From Gonocerus acuteangulatus (Eukaryota > Arthropoda > Insecta > Hemiptera > Coreidae): a DNA stretch of 64,000 bases. Numbering within the stretch: position 1 is the first letter of the stretch; each line of letters opens with the position of its first letter. A program made the translations under genes and the position numbers. Shown here one piece after another: positions 11,661 to 22,638 of this stretch. Below the pieces are notes generated by a model. The model saw only the letters and a list, made by a program, of their open reading frames with translations. It had not been told where the DNA came from and searched no databases. Location: the NCBI GenBank assembly GCA_946811695.1, contig OX328132.1, positions 130,663,708 to 130,727,707 on the forward strand, in the 5' to 3' direction.

Positions 11661-12480
11661 TGTTAGAGACCAAGTAGAATAAGTTATAAATTATTTATTA
11701 TATTTTATTCAATTGTTGTATTGTAAGTATCGTAGCGTCTAGCTACAGGGGAATAGTCTGGCAGCTGAGATAGAGATCCTGAGGCGGTTATCAGCCGATC
11801 TTTGATCCTCTTCGGGATCACCATTATGTCTCCGATAGGACGGCTGTTTTACCTCCTAGCCTGCAGAGTCCGCCACCTCCCGGCGCAATCTTCTAATGAG
11901 GGCAGCACTTTACGGGCCCAGGACAGAAAAAGCGCCGATTTGCGAGCTGCCAGCCCTAAGGCAGTACAGCCTTGGCTCCCCGAGGATGAGTCAAGCCTTG
12001 AGTCCCTGAGGAACAGCACGTGCTTGAGGCCCTTAGGAGCATTTTTTTCTCTTGCTGCATCCATCCTCTGGAGGTACACCTTTTTCGAAGCCCCGTCAAG
12101 CTCCAATTTCCAACCTGGCGTCAGCGGCTACAGGGAAGACGCAGCATCAACCAGATAAGCGAGACTATAACTTTTTTCTTTACCCTCAGCGGCCACTATT
12201 CGCCCGACCATCTACTCTACATGCTTGTATTTTCATCCGCACAGAAGTTAATATTTTTTGTTTTATTTTCAAATCTAACATACTAACCAGTGCCTGCTCC
12301 ACAAGGAGATATTTTTTTTCTTATGCTTTCAAAATAAATAATTCAATTTTTTTTCTATCACTCTATATAGTTGTTCATTTAGCCTCAATAATAGGCACCT
12401 ATATGTTCAGCACTATTTCCTCATCAACCTCTTCTATATATATATACATTTCATCAGCAATTTGGTGCTGAGCATTAACA
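11661..12480. mobile_element. Solo LTR (820 bp) with 5-bp target duplication GGCTT
   Basis: The insert starts TGTTAGAG and ends CATTAACA, giving the TG...CA ends and short TGTTA/TAACA inverted repeat of an LTR. GGCTT flanks both sides exactly (11656-11660 and 12481-12485). Other copies of the host repeat read straight through this junction (near 33775-33795). No internal retroelement domain is present, so this is best explained as a solo LTR left by LTR-LTR recombination. The open frames inside (for example 11802-12158 and 12052-12471) show no known protein. It is unrelated in sequence to the 488-bp gypsy LTR in this window. Confidence 0.88.
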
Positions 12481-13254
12481 GGCTTCTTGGCCTAGAAAAA
12501 CGAATGAAACCATTTTAAGGCGATAGCTTTAACCGTTGTCGAGAAAATTGGAAAAATAGTGGTTGAATAACGTTTTTGGTTTGGGTACTTAGAATCATGG
12601 GATTCAGTTGAAACATTTTCTGCATGTTCAAATTTCATCAAAACTAATATGTTAAAATTTTGGTTACGTTTGGAGTTAAGGAAGGGTTAGAATAAAATAT
12701 TTTATTAACAGACATGAAAAGTTTTGGTAACTTTGTATACTTTCCTTAATATCTCGAAAACGGTTGAGAATATTTGTAAGCGGAAGGTTACCATTAGAAA
12801 GCTTGCTAAATGCTCTAAAAAAAAAAAAGAAAAAAAGATTCTGAAGAAAGTTTTGATTAGGCGATGTCAATCGGAAAATAAGTGCTTAAAACTTTAAAGT
12901 AATTGATTTCGGTTATTCGAACGGTTCTTTTTGTCTGTTTTTATTCCTTGTTATTTTTTAATTGCTTATAGTTGGATAATGTATTTGGCAATAAAACAGG
13001 TTAAGTAAAATAATAAAAACACTTTATTGTTAGAAATATAGCTTCGAGAGAGATTCGAAGACCTTGTGACAATTTTCAACTGCCAAGCGGTGGCGTTTCT
13101 GGGGTTGGACGACCCATCCAGGTATGATCATAAATCAAGACCTTTCAAGAAAAGTGGAACCAAAACAATAACTGTTTCTATTTTAATCTTTCCAAATGAG
13201 ACTAGGGATAAGAACGGAACCACGCTAAGATGATGCAGTTCCTGCGAGTCGGAC

Positions 13255-13929
13255 TTTTAAGTTTTATTGTCCGTCCCAGACCGCTTATAGATGAGGTATA
13301 GCTGAGAGGACGGGTGACGGCCTACCTGTACAAGACAGAGGTACTCTAAATCAAATACCAACCAAGCATTATCCATGGTAGTGGGCTTTAGATCTTATTT
13401 ATTGCTTTTCCACGGGAAATTGGCAACGGATTACTTCCTATCCTCTTGCTACTAGCTCTCCAAATCTATGGGTACAGTACAGTTTCAACATTTCAAACCA
13501 ATTCACATTTAAAGGTATTTATTTTATATTGATACTGTGCTTCCAAAGTAAGGTGCAGGGAAGAATTACATTTAAACTCAAAGTACTGTAAAATTGTTTA
13601 ACTGAAAAAACTTATAAAAATGCTTATGCATGTCCAATCCGCAATATTTTAGTAAACAATTCTCGTTCAATTCGTAATATTGTAGTAAACCATTCTCGTT
13701 CAATTCGCAATATTGTAGTGAACAATTCTCGTTCAATTCCCAATATTTTAGTGAACAATTCTCGTTCAATTAACTCTTTCAATGTTAAATTGCCTCCATT
13801 TGACTACAGAATCCATCTTTGATTCATTTTAATGAGATCTTACTATTGGAAGCTCGACTGACAGAGAGGCTGTCGTCGCTCCTTCAGAAATCTAGATACT
13901 AGACCCTGCGCTTACTGTTACTATCTCAA
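13255..13929. other. Non-coding stretch with a short minisatellite
   Basis: No gene is recognised. A 33-bp tandem repeat (13626-13790) lies inside. Confidence 0.5.
13626..13790. repeat. 33-bp tandem repeat, about 4-5 copies
   Basis: ATTCTCGTTCAATTC recurs at 13659, 13692, 13725 and 13758, followed each time by CAATATT. Because 33 is a multiple of three, a minus-strand frame encodes an 11-residue repeat (ELNENCSL-like). This looks incidental rather than coding. Confidence 0.9.
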
Positions 13930-14003
13930 GCAGCCGACTTGTCTCAGTGGTAGCGTTCGACTCTGCGAGCTTCAAGTCCACTGGTTCGTAGCTGCCCGGG
14001 ACA
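13930..14003 (+). repeat. tRNA-like SINE head, degenerate
   Basis: The stretch reads like a tRNA: TCTCAGTGGTAGCG resembles a weak box A and GGTTCG a box B, about 40 bp apart. An AT-rich segment follows. The box A is imperfect and the acceptor arms do not pair convincingly, so a SINE remnant is likelier than a working tRNA gene. Confidence 0.45.
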
Positions 14004-14175
14004 ACTATATTATTTATTTTTTTTTACTTATTTTTCTTTATAAATTAACTAATGTCTCTCGCGATGTCATCAATTGAAGCTGTTGATCAGCACATGACAG
14101 TAATCGAATCAACTTCAACCCATGGCTTTGAAAATGTCGCACCCGTGAGACATAAAAGGCTACGTAAAAAAACCA

Positions 14176-14637
14176 GTGACACCTCCTAAGATTAAACAAA
14201 AAAAGTCATCTCAACCACAAGGCAACTGTTCAAAGCAAATTCACACGTCCGAAGAAAACCCTACGAAACCTCCCAACATTTACGTCAGAAAAGTAACTGA
14301 CTTCAAACAACTAGGCAGCACTCTCAGAAGTCTTGTTGGTGAAAACAACTTCGAATGCCGGGCGAGAGTTAATGACATTGTCATTAAGCCTTCCGACAGT
14401 GACTCCTTAAGGAAAATAATTCACCACCTGGAAAGTAATGAAGCAGACTTCCACTGTTATCAACTCCCTGAGGATAAATCCTACAGGGTGGTTATCCACC
14501 ACCTGCACCATTCAACTCCCCCGGCAGACATCGTCAGTGAACTCTCTAAGAAAGGCTACTCAGTCAAACGAGCGCACAACGTACGGCATCCTGTCACAAA
14601 GGCGCAACTACCTCTCTTTTTCGTAGACTTAGAGTAA
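14176..14637 (+). pseudogene. Jockey-type LINE ORF1 fragment
   Basis: This 153-residue open frame matches the middle of the ORF1 at 16628: both share IYVR near the start of the conserved region, then FHCYQL/FHTYQL, then PLFFVDLE. This is the region ahead of the zinc knuckles (PRE_C2HC-like). The frame stops just after FFVDLE, where a hairpin-ended repeat copy begins, so the knuckles are lost. It is a diverged relative of the 16.6-kb element, not a recent duplicate. Confidence 0.85.
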
Positions 14638-14647
14638 AATGAAAAAA

Positions 14648-15290
14648 GCCCGACTCGCAGGCACTGCATCATCTTAGCGCGGTTCCTTTCTTATCCCTAG
14701 TCTGGAAAGATTAAAATAGAATCAGTGATTATTTTGGTTCCACCAGTCTTGAAAGGTCTTGATTTACGATCTGGCCTGTATGGGTCGGCCAACCCATAAG
14801 TCGGCCAGAAAGGCCTTCGCTCAGAGGCATTTGGAAAGCCTTGGGATCTCTCTCTTTGAACGCTACATTTCTAACAATAAATTGATCTTCTTATGTTACT
14901 TAATCTGTTTTATTGTCAAGTACAAATAATTAATTAAAAAATAACAAGGAATAAAACAGACAAAAAGAACCGTTCGAATAAACGAAATCAATTACTTTAA
15001 AGTTTTAAGCACTTATTTCTCTGATTGACATCGCCTGATTAAAACTTTCTTCAGAACCGTTTTTGTAGAGCATTTAGTAGGCTTTCGAATGGTAACCTTT
15101 TGCTTCCCAAGATTGTCAACCGTTTTCGAGATACTAACAAAAGTATACAAAGTTCCCAAAACTTTTCATTATTTCTTGCAACAGAAAATTGATCTCATTT
15201 TACCTATCCTGTCTTACACACAAATACATTTTCCTAACATAAGAAATTAAAAAAATAAAAAGAAATAAAAAACTAAGGGAAAGAGACAAA
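14648..15290 (+). repeat. Hairpin-ended repeat family, copy 3 (partial)
   Basis: The copy starts GCCCGACTCGCAGGCACTGC and continues with the family's inner blocks. It is interrupted at 15291 by a second element with the same terminal motif. No hairpin end of its own is seen nearby. It truncates the LINE ORF1 fragment at its left. Confidence 0.75.
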
Positions 15291-15893
15291 GTCCGACTCG
15301 CAGGAACTGCATCATCTTAGCGCGGTTCCGTTCTTATCCGAAGTGCGATTAGTAAAGGAATAGTAGCAGCTATCGGTAGGTTTTGATCTTTCGTTAAAAA
15401 TATAAAATAAAATCTCAAAGAGAAGGAAGCTTAAAGCGCCACATATGGAAACTGACAGTTTTCTAAGCGGATGGGACTCTTCCGTCATCGCGACGCTCAC
15501 TCTAGGAAAGCTCTATTTCCAATATAATTCTTATTTTCTCAGCTTTAATGAAATACTCATTCCACCGTTAAATAAACTTAAAAAACAAAAGTGAGGAAAC
15601 AGTGACAAAAACCCGATTAAAATAAAAAAACTAACACTTTTGTAGTTTTAAGCACTTACTTCTCCGACTGATATTGCCCCATCGAAATTTGCTTCAGAAT
15701 CTTTTTTGTAGAGAATTTAGTAAGCTTTTGAATGGTTATATCGTACTTCCCACGATTTCTTAACTGTTTTAAAGATATTAAGGAGGGGGGGAATGGTGCT
15801 AATACCTACCGATAGCTGCTATATTCCTTCACTAATCGCACTTGAGATAAGAACGGAACCGCGCTAAGATGATGCAGTTCCTGCGGGTTGGAC
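15291..15893. mobile_element. Inverted-repeat element sharing the family's terminal motif
   Basis: Both ends carry the same terminus: GTCCGACTCGCAGGAACTGC at the left, and its near-complement ending GGTTGGAC at the right. The match extends about 95 bp inward on each side, to CTATCGGTAGGT. The 600-bp body has no coding potential and includes one of the family's inner blocks (15640-15780). This looks like a MITE-style derivative, or a fold-back form with two left ends. Confidence 0.8.
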
Positions 15894-16627
15894 TTTTTTT
15901 TCAGACAAATTAATGTATTATGTTCATATTATAATATAAATATTATATTTATAAGAAGAGCAAGTCACTTTAATTGCGGTGTAAAATATTGTTGCTAGCT
16001 AAATCTAAGTATTATATAAGCTCATAAGGAAAAAATGGTGCTAATGGCTCAGATTTCGATGCACCATAAAAGAAAAAAAAATCAAGGACAATATACGAAG
16101 ATTCCGAACCATTTCATATCTGTTAATAAAATATTTTATTCTAATCCCAATAACGCTACACTTATGCACAAATAAATTTTTTTTAGGTACCTATTTAATA
16201 CGTATAAAATAAGATTATAATGAGCGATCCGCTGTGGCATACACAAGTACTACCACCGTGTGGAGTACAACTAGTATAGACTGGTACGTCAGTACCACTA
16301 TGGTATGTAAAGAGCGGAAATCCTACATTCCTAAAGTTGGTTGGAGGCTTATCTTTATGACTCTAGAAAGGGACTACGCACTAAGCCGAGTCTAGCCGAA
16401 CATCACCCGAGTCTAGCCGAACTTCAAGCTCTAGAACGGAAGCTGGGGTACCTCGATCACGGCTATAGCAAAGGACTTGTACACCGAGATAAGACTTATC
16501 TTATAATTATTTAACTTTAATAACTATCTTACTCGAAGATCGAGACTGCGCTAAGCACATATATATTTATTATTATTATTACAATTTGTTTGTCCTCTCC
16601 AAGTATTAATATTAAATACATGCAGGC
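15894..16627. other. Non-coding stretch, partly LINE 5' region
   Basis: The left part is AT-rich and includes a fragment of the repeat family (16085-16150, around AATAAAATATTTTATTCTAA). The right part (about 16215-16627) is more GC-balanced. It may be the 5' untranslated region of the LINE that follows, but no LINE promoter motif was recognised. Confidence 0.45.
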
Positions 16628-17971
16628 ATGGGGAAGAGAAAACCCACCATAGCGAAGCGCGCAAACAGCTCACAGGAAAATTCTCCTAAAAACTCCCCAC
16701 AACAAAACAAATCAGTCAATCAGCGACCTAGCTCGCAGTCATCTCTAGCCAAATCTTTACCACCGCCAGCCATAGTCAGCCAATCTAATGATCTTTCCAC
16801 AGCCAATGCATCAACGTCAGGAACCTTTACCAACCGTCCTTTGCAAAAACCTAACGATCAACAAACTGACCAAAATCCTAAACCCCCACCAATTTACGTA
16901 AGGGGAGTTAAACATTTCATTAATTTTGCAAAAGAATTAGAACATGAACTTGGACCAGCCGAATTCAGTTGTCGATCAAACATTGATATTATCACCGTCA
17001 AACCAACTACTCCGGAAGCATATAGAAAAGCAATCCAATATCTGAAAAACAAAGATCTGCAGTTTCACACCTACCAACTGCAAGAAGAAAAATCATTCCG
17101 AATTGTAATCAGACACTTACACCCAACCACGCCAGAAGAAGATATATTACAAGCCCTGGATGAGATTGGTTTCAAAGCAAGAAATGCCAGGAATGTCTTG
17201 CATCCACAGACGAAAGCTCCGTTGCCCTTGTTTTTCGTGGACTTAGAGCCAGCCTCAAACTGTAAAGACTTATTCAAGCTTACAAGACTTCTCTATACGA
17301 GTGTAGTAGTAGAAGAGCCACACAGAAAAGAAGGGTTGATTCAGTGCCAAAGATGCCAGGGCTTCAATCATACAAAAAATGTTTGTACATTGAATCCGGA
17401 ATGCGTAAAATGCGCCGGTCCACATCTCACAGCTGACTGTCCGAAAAAATCTAGAGAAGAGAAGGCCAAATGTGTACATTGTCAAGGAGACCATCCGGCT
17501 AACTATAGGGGCTGTCAAACGTATCAAGAGCTTCTCCTGAGACGACGCCAGCTCTATAAACAGTCTACCATGACAGCCAACTCACCTAAAACCGAAGAAC
17601 AGCGCCTAAATAGAAATATCTCCCAGCAAAGGTCTACATCACAGCAGACTCCACATCAGCCATTAGGAAAGGTTTCCACCGCTCTACCACCCCTCCAGGT
17701 TATCCAACAAGCAGAATCTACTCAACAGCCCGAAGCTCCAGAATGTTCAACAACTTCAGGTCATATTTCACGCACTTATGCTCTAGCTACCAAACCTTCA
17801 TCCTCATCTCCTGATATTTCATCACCTTCCTATTCCTCATCCCAAGCAGAATTGCAAGCCATCCCTTCTTCCCTTAATGACATCCTCGTTGAAATGAGAT
17901 CCCTTCTAATGCCATTAATCCTTCTACTAGAAAAACTCACTCATCTCCCCCTCCATTCCTCTCAAATATGA
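16628..17971 (+). CDS. Jockey-type LINE ORF1 protein (zinc-knuckle, intact)
   Basis: This is a 447-residue Gag-like protein that binds the element's RNA. A basic, Ser/Gln/Pro-rich N-terminus (1-85) precedes a PRE_C2HC-like region (about 88-208, with IYVRGVKHF and PLFFVDLEP). Three zinc knuckles follow: CQRCQGFNHTKNVC (240-253), CVKCAGPHLTADC (259-271) and CVHCQGDHPANYRGC (282-296). The tail is Ser/Pro-rich. The last codons overlap the next ORF through ATGA, which suggests coupled translation. The frame is complete, unlike the ORF2 beside it. It is a mobile-element gene, not a host gene. Confidence 0.92.
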   Translation: MGKRKPTIAKRANSSQENSPKNSPQQNKSVNQRPSSQSSLAKSLPPPAIVSQSNDLSTANASTSGTFTNRPLQKPNDQQTDQNPKPPPIYVRGVKHFINFAKELEHELGPAEFSCRSNIDIITVKPTTPEAYRKAIQYLKNKDLQFHTYQLQEEKSFRIVIRHLHPTTPEEDILQALDEIGFKARNARNVLHPQTKAPLPLFFVDLEPASNCKDLFKLTRLLYTSVVVEEPHRKEGLIQCQRCQGFNHTKNVCTLNPECVKCAGPHLTADCPKKSREEKAKCVHCQGDHPANYRGCQTYQELLLRRRQLYKQSTMTANSPKTEEQRLNRNISQQRSTSQQTPHQPLGKVSTALPPLQVIQQAESTQQPEAPECSTTSGHISRTYALATKPSSSSPDISSPSYSSSQAELQAIPSSLNDILVEMRSLLMPLILLLEKLTHLPLHSSQI

Positions 17972-20145
17972 CCCACCCCCATTTTAGGCCAATCACTGTC
18001 CTCCTGTGGAACTCGAACGGATTACTTAACCACACTGACGAACTGACTATGTTTCTTAAAAATAAAAACATTGACATAGCTTTACTGACCGAAACACACT
18101 TAACTCCACGTAACACATTTTACATTTCTGGATACAAAACGTACAGAACTGATCACCCGGACGGGACTGCACACGGTGGATCTGCAATAATTATACGAGC
18201 AACACTCTCTCATTTTCTTTACCCAAACCAATTTCCCTCAGAGCCTTTCCAAAGTACAACTATCTCTCTCCAATCTTCCCAATTCCCCATCACAATTTCA
18301 GCCGTATACTGCCCTCCTAATAAAACTGTTTCCTCTTCCACTTTCCACTCATTCTTCCAATTCCTCGGTCCCCGTTTTCTCTCCGGTGGCGATTTCAACT
18401 CCAAACACCCTGCGTACGGTTGTAGAACAGCAAACCCTCGGGGGAGAGCTCTTCTCCAAACCCTTTCCTGTATTCCATCAAAAGTCATTGCTCCTTCATC
18501 CCCTACTTACTGGCCAACATCCCGATCTAAACTTCCCGATATTATCGACTTCTTTATAACTTCCGGTATCTCACAAATACCTTCCGATGTCCAAGCATTA
18601 GATGAACTATCGTCTGACCACAGCCCTGTTATACTTTCTCTGAATTCTAATGTTGACCTTTATTCTACCCCTTCCTATCCTTCGCTCACTCCTGGACCAG
18701 TTGACTGGAAATACTTTCAAGACTCCCTAGAAGAAACCCTCAGCCTCAATATTCCTCCAAAAACAAATACAGAAATAGACGACGCAGTCCATAACTTCAC
18801 ACTTGCAATCCAACAAAGCTTACACAGAGCAAATATCTACAAAACACCTCGACGACTTAAAACAAATGATTACTTACCTACAAACATACAAAACTTACTG
18901 AATGAGAAGAGAGAGGCGAGAAGGATGTGGCAAAACACAAGGTATCCCTCTGACAAAACTCGACTAAACCAACTTACAAAGGAATTAAAAACTGAACTCA
19001 GAAAACACAGAAACGACCAATTTGAATCTTTCACAAAAGAACTTACTACATCTGACAAAACACTTTGGCAAGCTACGAGGAAAATCCTCTCCCAGTTTGG
19101 GTTTCGCCATCCCCACTCCACTGTTCACCAATGCCACCGTATCGTAGACAGCATATCCTCATCCTTCGAGAATAAGCAGTATTGCTCTGGGGTTTTCCTT
19201 GACGTAGCTCAGGCTTTCGATCGAGTGTGGCACCAGGGCTTGCTGTTTAAACTCAAATAAATCCTACCTTCAACTTATTACCTTATAATGAAATCCTACC
19301 TCTCCGACCGTTTTTTCCAGACATCCTATGGTACCTCATTATCTCCAATCTTCCCCCAACTTGCAGGTGTCCCACAAGGTGGAATTCTCAGTTCCGTACT
19401 GTTCCTGGCTTATACGGCTGATATCCCATCTCATCCTGAAACATCCATCCACATGTATGCTGATGACACTGCTATCCTTACTGTCAAACAAAATCCAATT
19501 CTTGCTTCTAATGCCCTCCAAGAACACCTGTGCCTACTTCAACCATGGCTAAATAAATGGAGAATCAAATTAAATGCAGAAAAATCTAGCCATGCAACTT
19601 TCACACTTTGTAAGTCAAGCTGCCCGCCAATAACCCTCCAAAACATTATAATTCCGCAGAAATCGCAAGTAAAATACTTAGGACTGATACTAGACAAACG
19701 CTTAACTTGGAAGCCACACATAACTCAGAAAAGACAGGAACTAAACAGACGTTTTAGACTTTTATCACGCTTATTGGACAAACGCTCGAAACTATCATTG
19801 ACTAACAAACGACTTATATACAATACCATACTCCGACCAATATGGACTTATGGACTAGAACTCTGGGGTTCCACGAAACCTTCAAATTCCTACAGAATAC
19901 AAACAATACAATCCAAAATCCTTCGAAAAATATCCAATGCTCCTTTCTATGTCTCGAACCAAACTCTCCATAATGACTTCAATATCCCCTTTATCCAATC
20001 CCTGGCCAAATCAGTCTATCAGAAGTTCCATTCCAATCTCCCAGGCCATCCAAATCCTTTGATAAATTCTCAATCCTCGTTCCAAAATCCACAAAATCCC
20101 CATAGAAGGCTGAAGCGGAGGTGGCCTAGAGACAATTTGCTTTAA
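17968..20145 (+). pseudogene. Jockey-type LINE ORF2 (endonuclease-RT), deleted and interrupted
   Basis: Frame one runs 17968-19260 (430 residues). It has an apurinic-like endonuclease domain (LLWNSNGL, LLTETHL, GGDFNSKH, SDHSPVI) and a linker, then jumps near 19095 into QFGFRH, a mid-RT motif. The fingers part of the RT is deleted; the copy at 52.8-53.1 kb retains that region. LDVAQAFDRVW follows, then an in-frame TAA at 19258-19260. The same frame resumes (19288-20145, 285 residues) with GVPQGG, the catalytic YADD, YLGL and the C-terminal region. One deletion of roughly 180 codons and one nonsense codon therefore disable it. Confidence 0.9.
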
Positions 20146-20390
20146 CATCTGCAGTGCACAAAGTGTATTATATTTTCATTTAAAATTGTTTACAGTTGTT
20201 TCATTATTATTTTATATTATCTTTTTATTTATTTTTTCTTTAATGCATTACTATTGTGGGTTTTGTAATTGTTCATATTCCCACATCAAGCCTCACAATG
20301 TCATTACAACAGAACCAGCAATATTACTAGAAATATGTTAACTCATATTGTTGTAATAATCAATAATAATAATAAAAAAAAAGAAAAAAG

Positions 20391-20659
20391 AAAGGGACTT
20401 ACAGATGACGAGGGTACACTTGGAGCTAGCTACCTGGGGACAGGGAAAATGCCCACCACCCTAAGCCTCCTAGCTCCTCACCTTCGAATTCATATGATTT
20501 TGTTCAATGAATTTAAAAAAAAAAATAATTAATAGATAAAAACTGCTGAAAGTAGGGATTACCAAAAACAATTCTAAAGAACGAAATCAACACCAGTACA
20601 GTAATCTAGATATTCATAGGGCATCTTTGAATTCCAAGGTGCCGTTGAAACAAAATATT
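20391..20659. other. Non-coding stretch between the LINE tail and repeat copies
   Basis: A short block (20395-20530, GATGACGAGGGTACACTTGG to an A-rich run) looks like another retroelement tail with poly-A. It is too short to classify. Confidence 0.4.
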
Positions 20660-21107
20660 GTTTCTATTTATACGTATCCTGTTTTATTGACTAATACATT
20701 TGACTACTATAAGCAATCACAAAAATAACGAGCAGTGAAAAAACTGTAGGAAACACACAAAAAGATTTGTTCAAATAAACGAAATTACCTATGTTTTGAG
20801 CACTTATTTCTCCAAATATGACCATCCCATCGCAAATGTCTTCGAAACATTTTTTGTAGAGAATTTAGTAACCTTTCGAATGGTAATCTTTTGATTGCCA
20901 GGATTCCGAACCGTTTATATGATATTAATGAAAATATACGAAGTTCCCAAAACTTTTCATGACTAAAAATGAAATATTTTATTTTAATCCTTCCTTTACT
21001 CCAAACGTAACCAAATTTTCAACATATTAGTTTTGATAAAATTCAAACATGTAGAAAATGTTTCAACTGAATCCCATGGTTCTAAGTACCAAAATCAAAG
21101 ACAAAAA
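20660..21107 (+). repeat. Hairpin-ended repeat family, inner fragment
   Basis: Inner blocks of the family are readable (CACTTATTTCTCC near 20797, GAATTTAGTAACCTTTCGAA near 20860). The fragment is cut at its right by the next copy, which starts GTCCGACTC at 21108. Confidence 0.7.
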
Positions 21108-22465
21108 GTCCGACTCACAGGAACTGCATCATCTCAGCGCGGTTCCGTTCTTATCCCTAGTCTAATTTGGAAAGATTAAAATATTTATTTATTGATAAGG
21201 CTTCGCAACTTTGGCGAATCGCCTGAAGATTAAAATAGAAGCAGTTATTATTTTGGTTCCACCAGTCTTGAAAGGTCTTGATTTACGATCTTACCTGGAA
21301 GGGTCGGTCAACACTAGAAAGGGTCCCGCTAGTTACAAGGTCTTGGAATCTAGGAAATCTACATTTCTAACAATAAATTGTTTTGTTATTTTACTTAACC
21401 AGTTTTATTGTAAAATACATTATCCAACTATAAGCAATTAAGAAATAATAAGGAATAAAAACCGACAAAAAAACCCGTTCGAATAAACGAAATCAATTAC
21501 TTTAATGTTTTAAGCACTTATTTCTCCGATTGACATCGCCTAATTAAAACTTTCGTCAGAACATTTTTTGTAGAGCATTTAGTAAGCTTTCGAATGGTAA
21601 CCTTTCGCTTCCCAAGATTTTCAACCGTTTTCGAGATATTAAGAAATTATACGAAGTTCCCAAAACTTTTCATTATTTCTAGCAATAGAAAATTGGTCTC
21701 ATTTTACCTATCCTGTTTTACACACAAATACATTTTCCTAACATAAGAAATTACAAAAATAAAAATCAATAAAAAACTAAGGGAAAGAGACAAAAATTAC
21801 AAAAAGAACGACAAACACCCGTTCATAAGAACTAAACAGACGTATTTGAACTTTTAAGCACTTATTTCTTCGACTGACATCACCTAATCAAAACTTGTTT
21901 CAGAATCATTTCTGTAGAGAATTTAGAAAGCTTTCAAATAGTTTCTATCCTCTTATGAAAATTTCCCAACCGTGTTCGAGATATTAATGAAAGTATACGA
22001 AGTTCCCAAAACTTTTCATGTCTGTTCATAAAATATTTTATTCTAACCCTTCCTTAACTCCAAACGTAACCAAAAGTTTAAGAAATTAGTTTTGATAAAA
22101 TTTGAACATGCAAAAAATGTTTCAACTGAATCCCATGATTTTATGTACCAAAACCAAAAACGTTATTCAGCAACTATGTTCCCAATTTTCTCGAAAACGG
22201 TTAAAGCTATCGCCTTAAAAATGGTTTCATTCGTTTCCCTAGGCCAAGAAGCCTACAAAACGAGTACTTACAAGCATATGAACTCAAAAATGTAAGCGTT
22301 GCGATTTTTTTTGCGCGAATTTCGCCCCAAAAGTCATCTTCCAGTGGGCGGATTTTGCTGGTTAACGAACTTGACCTTTCAAATTGGACGACGGATTTTT
22401 GTACCAAATTTCATCAAAATCGGACCATCAGGGAAGCCAGAAATGAGCTAACAGACAAATATATA

Positions 22466-22499
<34 letters not shown>

Positions 22500-22638
22500 A
22501 AAATTTGAACCACCGTTAATTTCGGTCTCTAGGGGTTCTGAAACGCGAAATTTTCTAGTCGGCACTTCCGGATTGTTTCATGAGATCAATTTTATAAGCG
22601 GGGTTCCTCCCTATGAAGGGAGGGAGGAACCGCGCTAA
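21108..22638 (+). repeat. Hairpin-ended repeat family, copy 4 (full length)
   Basis: This is a complete copy in plus orientation. It has left end GTCCGACTCACAGGAACTGC, then inner TCAGCGCGGTTCC. Two diverged versions of an inner block of about 370 bp follow (about 21490-21690 and 21850-22060). A TA tract lies near 22465-22500. The end is a hairpin (GGGGTTCCTCCCT / AGGGAGGAACC) and CGCGCTAA at 22638. At 1531 bp it is longer than the copies at 44570 or 56254, mainly through the doubled block. Confidence 0.85.

Larger units (their letters stand above)
11255..13254 (-). repeat. Hairpin-ended repeat family, copy 2 (full length, interrupted)
   Basis: Read on the minus strand, the copy starts GTCCGACTCGCAGGAACTGC at 13254 and ends in the GC-rich hairpin plus GGAACCGCGCTAA at 11255. 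A (TA)n tract (11394-11460) sits at the family's usual place near the hairpin end. A solo LTR (11661-12480) splits it. Without the LTR and its duplicated target the copy is about 1.17 kb. Confidence 0.85.
16628..20390 (+). mobile_element. Jockey-type non-LTR retrotransposon, internally deleted
   Basis: The element has two overlapping genes, ORF1 (nucleic-acid-binding) and ORF2 (endonuclease plus reverse transcriptase), then an AT-rich 3' region ending in an AATAATAATAAAAAAAAAG tail near 20388. ORF1 is intact. ORF2 lacks the N-terminal part of the RT and carries an in-frame stop, so this copy cannot be autonomous. The 5' boundary is not fixed and may extend upstream. Confidence 0.88.

Noticed and set aside
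11802..12471. Open frames of 118 and 139 codons as host genes
   Set aside because: They lie wholly within the solo LTR and show no domain or codon pattern.
11255..13254. Assigning the hairpin-ended family to classic Helitrons (TC...CTRR, A^T target)
   Set aside because: The copies end CTAA but are followed by A or C, the left end starts GTCC, and the hairpin abuts the end. A helentron-like origin fits better but is unproven.
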